Assembly: GCF_010634855.1 (NCBI RefSeq)
Contig: NZ_MWLQ01000011.1
Span: 1 to 64,000 of the forward strand
Length of the DNA stretch: 64,000 nucleotides
Direction: 5' to 3'
Origin: Microbacterium sp. B35-30
GTDB taxonomy: Bacteria; Actinomycetota; Actinomycetes; Actinomycetales; Microbacteriaceae
Part shown: positions 16,621-25,567 of the stretch, in pieces
Position numbering within the stretch: the first letter of the stretch is position 1
Layout: each line of letters opens with the position of its first letter
Notes under the pieces: generated by a model
The model's input: the letters and a program-made list of their open reading frames with translations, nothing else
Database searches by the model: none
Told to the model about the DNA's origin: nothing
Position numbers and translations under genes: made by a program

Positions 16621-17709
16621 GTGAGCACGCCCCCCGCACCCACCGACCGCGATCGACGCCGCTGGGCGACCTACCTCGTGAACGAGCGGGCCGAGGCGCG
16701 CGTCTACCGCGAGCTCGCCGGCCGCCGCACCGGCGAGGAGCGGGAGATCCTCCTCGCCCTCGCCGAGGCCGAGGGACGGCACGAGGCGCACTGGCTCGCG
16801 CTGCTGGGTGCAGAGCCTGCCCGGCTACCGCGGCCCGACGTGCGCACCCGACTGCTCGGCTCGATGGCGAAGAGCTTCGGGTCGATCTTCGTGCTCGCCC
16901 TCGCCCAGAACGCCGAGGCGCGCTCGCCCTACGACGACGAGCCGTATGCCACGGCCACGATGGCTGCCGACGAGAAGGTGCACCACGAGGTCGTGCGCGG
17001 CCTCGCGGCGCGCGGGCGACGCCGCCTGTCGGGCACTTTCCGGGCCGCGGTCTTCGGCGCGAACGACGGGCTGGTGTCCAATCTCGCCCTCGTCATGGGC
17101 ATCGGGGCGACCGGCGTGTCGAGCCAGTTCGTGCTGTTCAGCGGCATCGCCGGCCTTCTGGCGGGCGCCCTGTCGATGGGGGCGGGGGAGTTCGTCTCGG
17201 TGCGGTCGCAACGTGAGCTGCTGACGGCCACCGAGCCGAGCGACTTCGCCGACAGCGGGATCCCGCACCTCGACATCGACGCCAACGAGCTGGCGCTCGT
17301 GTACCGGACGCGCGGGATGCCGGAGGCCGAGGCATCCGCTCGCGCACGGCGCGTCGTCGAAGCGGCACGGACGGCGGGGAAAGGCCGCGCCGACACCGGG
17401 CCGATCGCCGTCGCCGATCATGGCGAAGTGGTCGGCAGCGCCTGGGCCGCCGCGCTGTCGAGCTTCCTGTTCTTCGCCTCCGGCGCGATCATCCCGGTGC
17501 TGCCCTGGATCTTCGGGCTCTCGGGCATCACCGCCGTCGTTCTCGCGCTGGTCCTCGTCGGGATCGCGCTCATGTCGACGGGGGCCGCAGTGGGGGTCCT
17601 CTCCGGCGGTCCGCCGCTGCGCCGCGCCCTGCGTCAGCTCGCGATCGGCTTCGGCGCGGCCGCCGTGACATACGCCCTCGGGCTGCTGTTCGGCGTCTCG
17701 ATGGGGTGA
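16621..17709 (+). CDS. Ferritin-like domain fused to a VIT1/CCC1 iron/manganese transporter
   Basis: This 362-aa membrane protein joins an N-terminal ferritin-like four-helix domain (about residues 1-135, with E-rich helices NERAEARVYRELAG and EAEGRHEAHW) to a VIT1/CCC1-family transporter (about 140-362). The transporter part shows FGANDGLVSNLALVMG and AGALSMGAGEFVSVRSQ, then three more hydrophobic helices. CCC1-type proteins move Fe2+ or Mn2+ out of the cytosol, and the ferritin-like part probably binds iron. The GTG follows TGGAGG. It is a single gene, with no iron box recognised upstream. Confidence 0.88.
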   Translation: MSTPPAPTDRDRRRWATYLVNERAEARVYRELAGRRTGEEREILLALAEAEGRHEAHWLALLGAEPARLPRPDVRTRLLGSMAKSFGSIFVLALAQNAEARSPYDDEPYATATMAADEKVHHEVVRGLAARGRRRLSGTFRAAVFGANDGLVSNLALVMGIGATGVSSQFVLFSGIAGLLAGALSMGAGEFVSVRSQRELLTATEPSDFADSGIPHLDIDANELALVYRTRGMPEAEASARARRVVEAARTAGKGRADTGPIAVADHGEVVGSAWAAALSSFLFFASGAIIPVLPWIFGLSGITAVVLALVLVGIALMSTGAAVGVLSGGPPLRRALRQLAIGFGAAAVTYALGLLFGVSMG

Positions 17710-17790
17710 CGCGCCCGGGCGGCCCGCGATTCGTTGAACGTCGGGTGACGTGGTAATGTCATTCCTCGGTTGCGAAACCGGAAATCACCT

Positions 17791-17875
17791 GCGCGGGTGG
17801 CGGAATAGGTAGACGCGCTAGCTTGAGGTGCTAGTGCCCGTAAAGGGCGTGGGGGTTCAAGTCCCCCCTCGCGCA
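17791..17875 (+). tRNA. tRNA-Leu (anticodon GAG)
   Basis: The acceptor stem GCGCGGG pairs with CTCGCGC (one G-U pair). The anticodon arm is CTAGC-TTGAGGT-GCTAG, giving anticodon GAG. A long variable arm (GTGCCCGTAAAGGGCGT) marks it as class II, and the T arm is GGGGG-TTCAAGT-CCCCC. CCA is not encoded. TAATGT at 17754-17759 may be the -10 element. Confidence 0.96.
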
Positions 17876-17880
17876 CAGAA

Positions 17881-17912
17881 CGAAGAAGGCCCCCGAAAGG
17901 GGGCCTTCTTCG
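17881..17912. terminator. Rho-independent terminator after tRNA-Leu, also ending the response regulator operon
   Basis: A 14-bp perfect stem (CGAAGAAGGCCCCC / GGGGGCCTTCTTCG) with a GAAA tetraloop carries a CTTCTT run on the plus side and an equivalent run on the minus side. It separates convergent transcripts. Confidence 0.9.
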
Positions 17913-17935
17913 TTGCGGGGACACGCTGGCGGGGT

Positions 17936-18538
17936 TCAGATCCAGCCGCGCTCCTCGGCGTGCAGGACCGCCTGCTGACGTGTGCTCACGCCGAGCTTGC
18001 TCAGTACCGCCGACACGTGGTTGCGCACGGTTCCGGGCGCGAGCGAGAGCGTGCGCGCGATCTGCCCGGTGGTCTCGCCGCGGCGCCCGGCGCGAAGAAC
18101 GTCGAGCTCGCGATCCGTCAGCGGGGAGCGTTCGTCGCTCAATGCATCGGCGGCGACCTCGGGGTCGACATAGCGTCCGCCCGCCGCGACACGTCGGATG
18201 ACCGCCGCCACTTCGTCGGCCCCCCGCGACTTGGGGAGGAATCCCGACACGCCTGATGCGAGTGCCCGCCGCAGCACACCGGGGCGCGCATGCCGCGTCA
18301 CCACGATGCAGCGCGTGGCGCCGGCGCGGGTCACCCGCGCGGCGACCTCCACGCCGTCGAGGCCGGGCATCTCGAGGTCGAGAAGGCAGACATCGGGGGA
18401 GAGGCGCAGGGCCGAGGCGAGAGCCTCCTCTCCGTCGGCGCACTCCGCGACGACGTCGATGTCGGCCTCGAGGCGCAGCAGGGCGGCCAGCGCGGAGCGG
18501 ATCATCGCCTCGTCGTCCGCGAGGAGCACCCGGATCAC
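17936..18538 (-). CDS. NarL/FixJ-type response regulator
   Basis: This 200-aa regulator has a receiver domain (ADDEAMI acidic pocket, phosphoacceptor Asp54 in LLDLEMPG, Lys in FLPKS) and a C-terminal LuxR-type HTH (LTDRELDVLRAGRRGETTGQIARTL and further, ending EERGWI). The GTG start overlaps the histidine kinase stop by 4 nt, so both are made together. No obvious target gene such as an ABC exporter is adjacent. Confidence 0.93.
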   Translation of the reverse strand: MIRVLLADDEAMIRSALAALLRLEADIDVVAECADGEEALASALRLSPDVCLLDLEMPGLDGVEVAARVTRAGATRCIVVTRHARPGVLRRALASGVSGFLPKSRGADEVAAVIRRVAAGGRYVDPEVAADALSDERSPLTDRELDVLRAGRRGETTGQIARTLSLAPGTVRNHVSAVLSKLGVSTRQQAVLHAEERGWI

Positions 18539-19746
18539 CGCGTCTCCTCCGGCGAGACGGGGACGCGCACCACGACGGCGAACTCCTGCGCGCCGCGCCG
18601 TGTCTCGACCGACCCGCCGCCGTCGTCGACGCGACGACCGATCCCCTCCAGCCCCGCGCCGTCGGCGCTCGGCAGCGCATCCGCGGAGTCGTTCTCGATC
18701 TCGTAACGCCAGGCGTCCGTCTCGCGCGTGAGCGAGAGGCGCGCCCACCGGCCGCCGCCGTGGCGCAGCGCGTTGGTGGTGGTCTCACGGATGACAGGAC
18801 CGAGAACGGATGCCGGAGCCCGGTCTGCGTCGGCATCCACCGTCACCTGCACCGATGTGCCCGCGGCACGCAGCAGATCGGCGGCGTTCGCGATCTCATC
18901 CGGCAGCGGCACCGAGCGGAAGCGCAGGGCGAGGTCTCGGGTGCCCTGGCGCGCCTCGTCGACACTGCGCCGAGCCGCCTGCAGCTGAGTGAGAGCCGCA
19001 TCGGGATCGTTCGGCATGAGGCGCTCGGCGAGCTCCAGCTGAAGGGCGATGACCTGCAGGTGGTGACCCTGCAGGTCATGGACGTCGGTGGCCACGCGCA
19101 GGCGTTCCTGCGTGGCTGCGAGGCGGGATTCGGAGGCGCGGGCGCGATCGACCGTCATGAGGACGTCCCACCACCACAGCGTGAGTACCGTCATGCCCGG
19201 AAGCGACACGGAGAAGAAACCGAGCAGCGGCCAGGTCGATCCCGCGTCGGGAGGATCGACCAGGCGGCCGTCGATGAACCACAGCACGACGAGCAGGGCG
19301 GTCGCGGCGATCACCACGCGCAGCCGCACCCCCGACGGCCAGTTGAGGAACATCGATGTCTGGACGAGGGGGACGACGCCCAACAGCCAGAGCCCCGACA
19401 CGAGCCCGGCGATGAGGCCGAAGCACGCGGCGACCACGAGGGACGCGAGGACCAGCGGCCGGGGAACGAACTGCTCGTGCTCGGTGCGCTGCCGGTAGTC
19501 GCGCATGAGCAGGAAGGTCGACACCCACCACAGGAGGCCGCCGAGGCCGACCGTCGCGACGGCCGCGGTGCTGCGACCCGCTTCGGCGAGCGCCGCCGTC
19601 CAGACCACCACGATCATCAACTCGAGGAACACGACCGCAGAGACGGTGTACCACCAGGTCGCGGTGATTCCGCGCGACAAGCGCAGCCTTCCGCGCCGCT
19701 GCGCCGCCGTCTCGGTGTCCGCAGCCGGCGCGGGGGAGGTGCTCAT
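18535..19746 (-). CDS. NarL-type membrane sensor histidine kinase
   Basis: This 403-aa HisKA_3 sensor kinase has five or so N-terminal membrane segments (about residues 24-190), a dimerisation helix with the phospho-His region VHDLQGHHLQVIALQLE (where H-D-x-Q/L-x-H is the family hallmark), and a degenerate HATPase with ETTTNALRHGGG and GLEGIGRRVDDGGG. The ligand is unknown, and the few extracytoplasmic residues suggest it senses a membrane-localised signal. The ATG at 19746 is chosen because longer versions begin with low-complexity Ser/Arg residues. Confidence 0.9.
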   Translation of the reverse strand: MSTSPAPAADTETAAQRRGRLRLSRGITATWWYTVSAVVFLELMIVVVWTAALAEAGRSTAAVATVGLGGLLWWVSTFLLMRDYRQRTEHEQFVPRPLVLASLVVAACFGLIAGLVSGLWLLGVVPLVQTSMFLNWPSGVRLRVVIAATALLVVLWFIDGRLVDPPDAGSTWPLLGFFSVSLPGMTVLTLWWWDVLMTVDRARASESRLAATQERLRVATDVHDLQGHHLQVIALQLELAERLMPNDPDAALTQLQAARRSVDEARQGTRDLALRFRSVPLPDEIANAADLLRAAGTSVQVTVDADADRAPASVLGPVIRETTTNALRHGGGRWARLSLTRETDAWRYEIENDSADALPSADGAGLEGIGRRVDDGGGSVETRRGAQEFAVVVRVPVSPEETR

Positions 19747-19923
19747 GGGTCCCACCATAGATCCATGACACATGTCACCCACGGCGCGTGCGAACCGCAC
19801 GGAAGGCGGTGACACCGCGGCACTTCCCGCACCGGCGGTGCGCCGATGGACTGGTCTTGCGACGGAGGACACCGGGCACCGTCGCCATCAGGATCGGCCC
19901 GCATCTACCATCAGGAGCACGTC

Positions 19924-20466
19924 ATGAGTCTCGTCGACACCTTCCAGGACCTCGTCGCCCAGGTGCCCGACCTCGTCCAGCCGCTCATCGTCGCCGCGGC
20001 AGGCGCTGTCCCCTTCATCGAGGGCGAGGGCGCGGCCGTGATCGGAATCATCGGCGGCATCCACCCGGCGATCGCCGCCGCGGCCGGCATCATCGGCAAC
20101 TTCGTGTGCGTCACCGTGCTCGTCCTGCTGACGGCGCGGACGCGCTCGGCGGTCGTCACACGCACTCGCACGCGCCGCCTCGTCGCCGCAGGCGGAGGTG
20201 ACGTCGCCGAGGTCCCGTCGCCGGAGGTCGGCGACGAGCGCGGGTCGGCGCGCAGGGCCAAGTTCCAGCGGGCTTTCGAGCGGTACGGCGTCCCCGGCGT
20301 CAGCCTGCTCGGACCGCTGCTGCTGCCCACGCAGTTCACGGCGACGATGCTCGCCGGCGCGGGCGTGAAGACCGCACGCATCCTCTTCTGGCAAGGCCTG
20401 GCCATCGTCGCGTGGACGACCCTGCTGACCTTCGTCGTGGGCGGCGCGATGTACGTCGTCCACTGA
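19924..20466 (+). CDS. Small multidrug-export-like integral membrane protein
   Basis: This 180-aa protein has about four hydrophobic segments. Re-entrant-like motifs AVPFIEGEGAAVIGI and SLLGPLLLPTQFTATMLAGAG are reminiscent of the DedA/Sm_multidrug_ex (PF06695) group. The middle loop (about residues 75-115) is charged and arginine-rich. Family members are usually annotated as small multidrug efflux proteins, but transport has rarely been shown. The start ATG follows CAGGAG. It is divergent from the two-component system and might be its target. Confidence 0.75.
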   Translation: MSLVDTFQDLVAQVPDLVQPLIVAAAGAVPFIEGEGAAVIGIIGGIHPAIAAAAGIIGNFVCVTVLVLLTARTRSAVVTRTRTRRLVAAGGGDVAEVPSPEVGDERGSARRAKFQRAFERYGVPGVSLLGPLLLPTQFTATMLAGAGVKTARILFWQGLAIVAWTTLLTFVVGGAMYVVH

Positions 20467-20542
20467 TCGGCGAGACGTGGCGTGGTTTCGAGGCGGCGCC
20501 GCAGGCGACCGCCTCGAAACGCGTCCGTCACACGCGGTCCGG

Positions 20543-20548
20543 TAGGTT
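20543..20548 (+). promoter_or_regulatory. -10 hexamer, leaderless promoter of the M20 peptidase gene
   Basis: TAGGTT ends 7 nt before the ATG at 20556; there is no Shine-Dalgarno site. Confidence 0.5.
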
Positions 20549-20555
20549 TGTCCGC

Positions 20556-21857
20556 ATGCCTTCTCCCGATCTCGGCCTCCCCGAAGTCGCTTCGGTGGCA
20601 CGGGATCTCATCCGCTTCGACACGACGAACCATGGTGGCGGCCGCGCCGCGGGCGAGCGGGAGGCAGCCGAGTACGTCGGCGCCTATCTGTCGGACCTCG
20701 GTCTGCAGCCCGAGTTCTACGAGCCGATCCCGCGTCGCACCAACGTGATGGCGCGGGTGCCCGGCCAGAACCGCGACAAGCCTGCCCTCGTACTGCACGG
20801 CCACCTGGACGTCGTCCCCGCGATCGCCGAGGACTGGAGCGTCGACCCGTTCGAGGGCGTCATCCGGGACGGGATGCTGTGGGGCCGCGGCGCCGTCGAC
20901 ATGAAGGACATGGACGCCATGATCCTCACGTCGGTCGCCGACCTCCTCCGCGCCGGCGAGCAGCCCGAGCGCGACCTCGTGCTGGCGTTCTTCGCCGACG
21001 AGGAGAACGGCGGCGTCGAAGGCTCCGCGCTCGTCGTCGAGCACCGCCCGGACTGGTTCACGGGGGCGACCGAGGCCATCAGCGAGGTCGGCGGGTACTC
21101 CATCCCGCTCGGCGATCGCCACGCGTACCTCCTCCAGGTGGGGGAGAAGGCGCTGCTGTGGATCCGGCTCGTCGCACGGGGCCGTGCCGCCCACGGCTCC
21201 AGCTTCCACTCCGACAACGCGGTGACGCGGCTCGCCGAGGCCGTCGCGGCGCTCGGACGCACCGCATGGCCGGTGACGCTCACCGACACCACCCGCGAGA
21301 TGACCGAGCGCCTGGCTGAGCTCACGGGACTGGCCCCGGACGACCCGGACGCGGTCGCCGCTGCCACGGGCGCGGCATCCGGATTCCTCCGCTCGACGCT
21401 GCGCACCACGACCAACCCGACCGGCCTCGTCGCCGGCTACAAGCACAACGTCATCCCCGACCGCGCCGAGGCGCTCATCGACGTGCGCGTGCTGCCGGGC
21501 ACCGAGGAAGCGGCCCTGGCCGACATCCGCCGCATCGTCGGCGACGGCGTGGACGTCGAGGTGGTCCACCAGGACATCGGCCTCGAGGTGCCGTTCTCGG
21601 GAGACCTCGTCGACGCCATGGTCGCCGCGCTCGGCCGCCACGATCCCGGAGCACCGGTCGTGCCGTACCTCATGGGCGGCGGAACCGACAACAAGGCCCT
21701 CGCGACGCTCGGCATCGCCGGGTATGGCTTCGCACCGCTGCGCCTGCCGGCCGACCTCGACTTCACGGGCATGTTCCACGGCGTGGACGAGCGCGTGCCG
21801 ATCGACGCGCTGGTGTTCGGCCAGGCCGTGCTCACCGACCTGCTCCGCACCTACTGA
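20556..21857 (+). CDS. M20/M25/M40-family zinc peptidase
   Basis: This 433-aa di-zinc amidohydrolase has the metal ligand motifs LHGHLDVVPA, WGRGAVDMKDM and FADEENGG, and a lid domain with AHGSSFHSDNAV. The C-terminal His ligand lies in GMFHGVDERVP. It probably cleaves dipeptides or N-acyl amino acids in the cytoplasm; the branch is the DapE/ArgE-like 'dipeptidase' group, and the substrate is open. The ATG at 20556 is preferred, being preceded by a leaderless-type promoter. UppP follows after a hairpin. Confidence 0.92.
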   Translation: MPSPDLGLPEVASVARDLIRFDTTNHGGGRAAGEREAAEYVGAYLSDLGLQPEFYEPIPRRTNVMARVPGQNRDKPALVLHGHLDVVPAIAEDWSVDPFEGVIRDGMLWGRGAVDMKDMDAMILTSVADLLRAGEQPERDLVLAFFADEENGGVEGSALVVEHRPDWFTGATEAISEVGGYSIPLGDRHAYLLQVGEKALLWIRLVARGRAAHGSSFHSDNAVTRLAEAVAALGRTAWPVTLTDTTREMTERLAELTGLAPDDPDAVAAATGAASGFLRSTLRTTTNPTGLVAGYKHNVIPDRAEALIDVRVLPGTEEAALADIRRIVGDGVDVEVVHQDIGLEVPFSGDLVDAMVAALGRHDPGAPVVPYLMGGGTDNKALATLGIAGYGFAPLRLPADLDFTGMFHGVDERVPIDALVFGQAVLTDLLRTY

Positions 21858-21865
21858 ACATCCGA

Positions 21866-21890
21866 CGGATGCCGCGGCTCGCGGCATCCG
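21866..21890 (+). terminator. GC-rich hairpin between the M20 peptidase and uppP
   Basis: CGGATGCCGCG-GCT-CGCGGCATCCG is a perfect 11-bp stem with a 3-nt loop, 8 nt after the peptidase stop. No T run follows. It is built from the GGATGCC/GGCATCC words that are abundant in this genome. Confidence 0.5.
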
Positions 21891-21913
21891 CCATGCCCGG
21901 CTGAAAGGCGTCC

Positions 21914-22735
21914 ATGCTCCTCGAAGCGATCATCCTCGGCTTCGTCCAGGGACTGACCGAGTTCCTGCCGATCTCGTCGAGCGCGCATCTGCGCATCCTC
22001 GGCGAGTTCCTGCCGTCGGCGCAGGATCCCGGTGCCGCGTTCACCGCGATCACGCAGATCGGCACCGAGGCGGCGGTCGTGGTGTTCTTCTGGCGCGACA
22101 TCGTGCGGATCATCGGGCACTGGTTCCGCGCGCTGGTCGGCCGCATCCCGCGTAACGACCCCGACGCGAAGCTCGGCTGGCTCATCATCATCGGCTCGAT
22201 CCCGATCGTCGTGCTGGGCCTGCTCTTCCAGGATCAGATCGAGACCGTGCTGCGGTCGCTCTGGATCACCGCGGGCATGCTGATCTTCTTCGGCGTGCTG
22301 CTCGGCATCGCCGATCACGTGGGCGCCAAGAAGCGCAAGCTCCAGGACATCACGATCGGCCACGGCGTGATCTACGGCTTCGCGCAGTCACTCGCGCTCA
22401 TTCCGGGCGTATCGCGCTCTGGCGGCACCATCACCGCCGGGCTCTTCATGGGGTACGAGCGCGCAGCCGCCGCCCGGTACGCGTTCCTGCTCGCGATCCC
22501 GGCCGTCTTCGGCAGCGGTTTCTTCCAGCTGTTCAAGAGCCTCGGCGAGCCGGGGATGTTCACGCTCGGCGAGACGGCGGTCGCCACGGGCATCGCGTTC
22601 ATCGTCGCGCTCGGCGTGATCGCGTTCTTCATGAACTGGATCTCCAAGCACAGCTTCCTGCCGTTCGTGGTGTACCGCGTCGCGCTGGGCTCACTCCTCC
22701 TGGTGCTGCTGAGCATGGGCGTCATCAACCCGTGA
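21914..22735 (+). CDS. uppP: Undecaprenyl-diphosphatase
   Basis: This 273-aa polytopic BacA/UppP-family enzyme removes a phosphate from undecaprenyl diphosphate and so recycles the lipid carrier for peptidoglycan synthesis; it also confers some bacitracin tolerance. Both signature motifs are present: [16 protein letters not shown] near the N-terminus and [11 protein letters not shown] in the middle. Seven or eight membrane segments are visible. The ATG follows GAAAGG. The 3' end borders an inverted GTCGTTGAGC repeat. Confidence 0.96.
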   Translation: MLLEAIILGFVQGLTEFLPISSSAHLRILGEFLPSAQDPGAAFTAITQIGTEAAVVVFFWRDIVRIIGHWFRALVGRIPRNDPDAKLGWLIIIGSIPIVVLGLLFQDQIETVLRSLWITAGMLIFFGVLLGIADHVGAKKRKLQDITIGHGVIYGFAQSLALIPGVSRSGGTITAGLFMGYERAAAARYAFLLAIPAVFGSGFFQLFKSLGEPGMFTLGETAVATGIAFIVALGVIAFFMNWISKHSFLPFVVYRVALGSLLLVLLSMGVINP

Positions 22736-22744
22736 CTTCGATCT

Positions 22745-22844
22745 CGGTCGTTGAGCGAGCGAGGCACGAGCGAGACGAAACGCCCGCACCCGGTGTTCAG
22801 CGTCGGATCAAGACGTTTCGTCTCGCAAGCTCGCTCAACGACCG
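22745..22844. repeat. Inverted pair of the dispersed GGTCGTTGAGCGAGC repeat
   Basis: The left arm, 22745-22782, and right arm, 22814-22844, share perfect 16-bp (CGGTCGTTGAGCGAGC) and 12-bp (CGAGACGAAACG) inverted matches around a 31-nt spacer. It lies between convergent uppP and PAC2 genes and may act as a bidirectional terminator. A second copy lies at 57623-57741. Confidence 0.85.
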
Positions 22845-22863
22845 ATAGCGCCGCGGATGCCGC

Positions 22864-23739
22864 TCAGCGGCGCGGGTCGTCGCGGCCCGGCTTGTTCGGC
22901 CCTTCGCCCGGCTTGCCGTCGGAGCGGCGGAGGTAGCGCTCGAACTCCTGCGCGATCGCGTCGCCCGAGGCCTCGGGCGAATCCCACGTGTCGCGCGTGC
23001 GCTCGAGCTGGCGGATGTAGTCGGTCATCTCCTCATCGTCCGCGGCGGCCGCGTCGATGGATGCCTCCCAGGCCGCAGCCTCGGTCGCGAGGTCGCCGCG
23101 CGGCACCGGCGCGCCGGTGAGGTCTTCGAGCTTGTCGAGCAGCGCGAGCGTCGCCTTGGGCGACGGGGTGTGACCGGCGACGTAGTGCGGCACGCTGGCC
23201 CAGAGGCTCGCCGTCGGGATGCCGGCGCGCTCCGCCGCATCTCCGAGCACGCTGAGGATTCCGACCGGTCCCTCGTACGAGCTGCGCTCGAGCTCGAGCG
23301 TGGTGCGGAGGTTCTCGTTGTCGCTGCCGGCGAACACCGAGATCGGGCGCGTGTGCGGCACGTCCGACATCATCGAGCCGATCGCGATGAAGCCGGTGAT
23401 GTCCTCCCGCAACGCGATGTCGATGAACTCGGACGAGAACGCCTGCCAGGCGCGGGCCGGCTCGACACCCGTGAGCAGCCACAGCTGTGTGCCGCGCGTC
23501 GCGCGAGCGGGGCGGAGCAGCGAGGCCTCGGGCCAGCGGAGAGCGCGTCGGCCGTCGCCGTCGGCGGCGATGTGCGGACGCGTGTACTGGTAGTCGAAGT
23601 ACAGCTCGGGATCCACCGAGAACACGGTCTCGTACGAGCCGCCCTCGCGCAGCTGCGTGATCGCGGAGGACGCGGCTTCGCCCGCGTCATTCCATCCGTC
23701 GAACGCAGCGACGAGAACACGACGACCCAGTCCGTCCAC
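22864..23739 (-). CDS. PAC2-family protein
   Basis: This 291-aa PAC2-domain protein is related in fold to proteasome assembly chaperone 2 and to M. tuberculosis Rv2125. Family motifs include VAAFDGWNDAGEAASSAI near the N-terminus and GFIAIGSMMSDVPHTRPI in the middle. The C-terminal 60 residues are charged and probably disordered. The function of bacterial PAC2 proteins is not established. The GTG start has GGAGGGGG upstream. It is divergent from the HAD gene and lies close to the pafBC region. Confidence 0.88.
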   Translation of the reverse strand: MDGLGRRVLVAAFDGWNDAGEAASSAITQLREGGSYETVFSVDPELYFDYQYTRPHIAADGDGRRALRWPEASLLRPARATRGTQLWLLTGVEPARAWQAFSSEFIDIALREDITGFIAIGSMMSDVPHTRPISVFAGSDNENLRTTLELERSSYEGPVGILSVLGDAAERAGIPTASLWASVPHYVAGHTPSPKATLALLDKLEDLTGAPVPRGDLATEAAAWEASIDAAAADDEEMTDYIRQLERTRDTWDSPEASGDAIAQEFERYLRRSDGKPGEGPNKPGRDDPRR

Positions 23740-23819
23740 GGGACCCCCTCCGCCCGCATCGGCCGCAGGCTCCCTCCAGGATATGCCCCCCTCTCGACGG
23801 AGGGCCGGAGACCCGTCGG

Positions 23820-23825
23820 TAGGAT
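23820..23825 (+). promoter_or_regulatory. -10 hexamer, leaderless promoter of the HAD hydrolase gene
   Basis: TAGGAT ends 6 nt before the GTG at 23832. Confidence 0.55.
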
Positions 23826-23831
23826 TGCACG

Positions 23832-24545
23832 GTGAATGCGCCTCCTCTTGCCGCCGTCCTCTGGGACATGGACGGAACCCTGGTCGACACCGAGTCCTAT
23901 TGGATGGCAGCGGAGACGACGTTGGTCGAGAGCTTCGGCGGCACCTGGTCGCACGAGCAGGCGCTGCAGCTCGTCGGTGCGGGACTGGAGGACTCGGCGA
24001 GCATCTTCCAAGCCGAGGGTGTTCGCATGGGCGTCCGCGACATCGTCGACCATCTGACCGACGATGTGATGCGCCAGCTGGCCACCACGGGCGTGCCGTT
24101 CCGCCCCGGCGCTCGCGAACTACTGGCGGATCTGCGCGCGAACGGCGTGAAGACGGCGCTGGTGACGATGTCGCTGAGTCGGATGGCGCGGGCAGTCGTG
24201 GATCTGATCGACTTCGACGCTTTCGATGTCGTCATCGCCGGCGACGACGCGACGCGCCCGAAGCCGTTCCCCGACGCCTACCTGCAGGCGTGCGAGCTCC
24301 TCGGGGTCAGCCCGGGAGACGCCGTCGCGATCGAGGACTCGTCGACGGGCGTGCGCGCGGCGGTCGCATCAGGTGCGTCGGTGATCGGCGTGCCGCTCAT
24401 GGTGTCGCTGACCGGGGCCGGCGCACACGCGCTGTGGGACACCCTCGACGGGCGAACCGTCGACGACCTCGCCGCCTTCCACCAGTCGCACCGCGCGCGG
24501 TTGCGCGCCGGCGGCGCCAACGACGTCGAGGAGAATGCGCGATGA
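23832..24545 (+). CDS. HAD-superfamily phosphatase
   Basis: This 237-aa haloacid dehalogenase-like hydrolase has motif I WDMDGTLVDTE with the nucleophile Asp and the DxD pair, motif II VTMS, motif III KPFPDAYLQA with the Lys, and motif IV IEDSSTGVRAA. The cap is of the helical C1 type, as in beta-phosphoglucomutase or phosphoglycolate phosphatase relatives. The substrate is unknown. The GTG start appears leaderless. The stop overlaps the trmI start by 4 nt (ATGA). Confidence 0.92.
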   Translation: MNAPPLAAVLWDMDGTLVDTESYWMAAETTLVESFGGTWSHEQALQLVGAGLEDSASIFQAEGVRMGVRDIVDHLTDDVMRQLATTGVPFRPGARELLADLRANGVKTALVTMSLSRMARAVVDLIDFDAFDVVIAGDDATRPKPFPDAYLQACELLGVSPGDAVAIEDSSTGVRAAVASGASVIGVPLMVSLTGAGAHALWDTLDGRTVDDLAAFHQSHRARLRAGGANDVEENAR

Positions 24546-25558
24546 CCGACGAGATCACCCGACCGAGCGGCCCGTTCCGCCTCGGCGATCGCGTTCAGCT
24601 CACGGGCCCGAAGGGCCGCCTGCACACCATCACGCTGCGCGAGGACGGCGAGCTGCACACGCATCACGGCGTGCTCAAGCACACGCAGCTCATCGGCCAG
24701 CCGGACGGCTCCGTGGTCGCCAACAGCGGCGGCCACGAGTATCTGGCGCTGCGCCCGCTGCTGCGCGACTTCGTGATGTCGATGCCGCGCGGCGCCGCGA
24801 TCGTGTACCCGAAGGATGCCGCGCAGATCCTCGCCGAGGCCGACATCTTCCCGGGGGCCACGGTGGTCGAGGCCGGCGTCGGCTCCGGAGCGCTGTCGCT
24901 GTGGCTCCTGCGGGCGATCGGCGCCACCGGGCGCCTTGTGTCGTTCGAGCGCCGAGACGACTTCGCAGCCGTCGCCCGCGCGAACGTCGAGACGTTCATC
25001 GGAGAGGTGCCCCCGAACTGGGACGTGGTCGTCGGCGATCTGGCCGAGGAGCTGACCGATGCGGTGGCCGCGGCATCCGTCGACCGCGTCGTTCTCGACA
25101 TGCTGGCGCCGTGGGAGTGCATCGATGCGGTCGCCGATGCCCTCACACCCGGCGGCGTGGTGGTCTGCTATGTCGCCACCGCGACGCAGTTGAGCCGCGT
25201 CGCGGAGTACATCCGCGGCACCGGGCTCTTCACCGAACCCGACGCGAACGAGACCATCGTCAGGGGCTGGCACGTCGAGGGACTCGCGGTGCGTCCCGAC
25301 CACCGCATGGTCGCGCACACCGGCTTTCTCATCTGGGCGCGCCGGCTGGCGCCGGGCGCCGTCGCCCCCGAGGTCAAGCGCCGGGCGTCGAAGTCGAGCT
25401 ACGGCGACCAGGACGTCGAGCTCTGGACGCCCGGCGCGGTCGGCGATCGGCAGATCACCGACAAGAACCTGCGCAAGCGCGTCCGCGAGGCGGAGCGCGC
25501 GGCCGAGGGCGCCCGCCAGGCGGCTGGGCGTTCAGACGCCCCCGACGAGTCCGCCTAA
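24542..25558 (+). CDS. trmI: tRNA (adenine(58)-N1)-methyltransferase
   Basis: This 338-aa enzyme makes m1A58 in the T loop of tRNA. It has the TrmI N-terminal beta domain (GDRVQLTGPKGR, residues about 14-26), the SAM site VVEAGVGSGALSLWLLRAIG, and the acidic catalytic region VVLDMLAPWE. The C-terminal 45 residues are a charged tail typical of actinobacteria. It is translationally coupled to the HAD gene. In many actinobacteria trmI sits next to the Pup-proteasome genes, but here an FKBP gene follows directly. Confidence 0.94.
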   Translation: MTDEITRPSGPFRLGDRVQLTGPKGRLHTITLREDGELHTHHGVLKHTQLIGQPDGSVVANSGGHEYLALRPLLRDFVMSMPRGAAIVYPKDAAQILAEADIFPGATVVEAGVGSGALSLWLLRAIGATGRLVSFERRDDFAAVARANVETFIGEVPPNWDVVVGDLAEELTDAVAAASVDRVVLDMLAPWECIDAVADALTPGGVVVCYVATATQLSRVAEYIRGTGLFTEPDANETIVRGWHVEGLAVRPDHRMVAHTGFLIWARRLAPGAVAPEVKRRASKSSYGDQDVELWTPGAVGDRQITDKNLRKRVREAERAAEGARQAAGRSDAPDESA

Positions 25559-25561
25559 ACT
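25556..25561 (+). promoter_or_regulatory. -10 hexamer, leaderless promoter of the FKBP gene
   Basis: TAAACT ends 6 nt before the GTG at 25568 and contains the TAA stop codon of trmI. Confidence 0.5.
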
Positions 25562-25567
25562 GATCCG

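Noticed and set aside
13400..16639. A 1079-codon minus-strand open frame through the helicase gene
   Set aside because: Only its last 297 codons (the SGNH hydrolase) show protein features; the rest is the antisense of the helicase and low-complexity.
17791..17912. tRNA-Leu as an integration site for a mobile element
   Set aside because: No integrase, no partial tRNA repeat and normal core genes on both sides.
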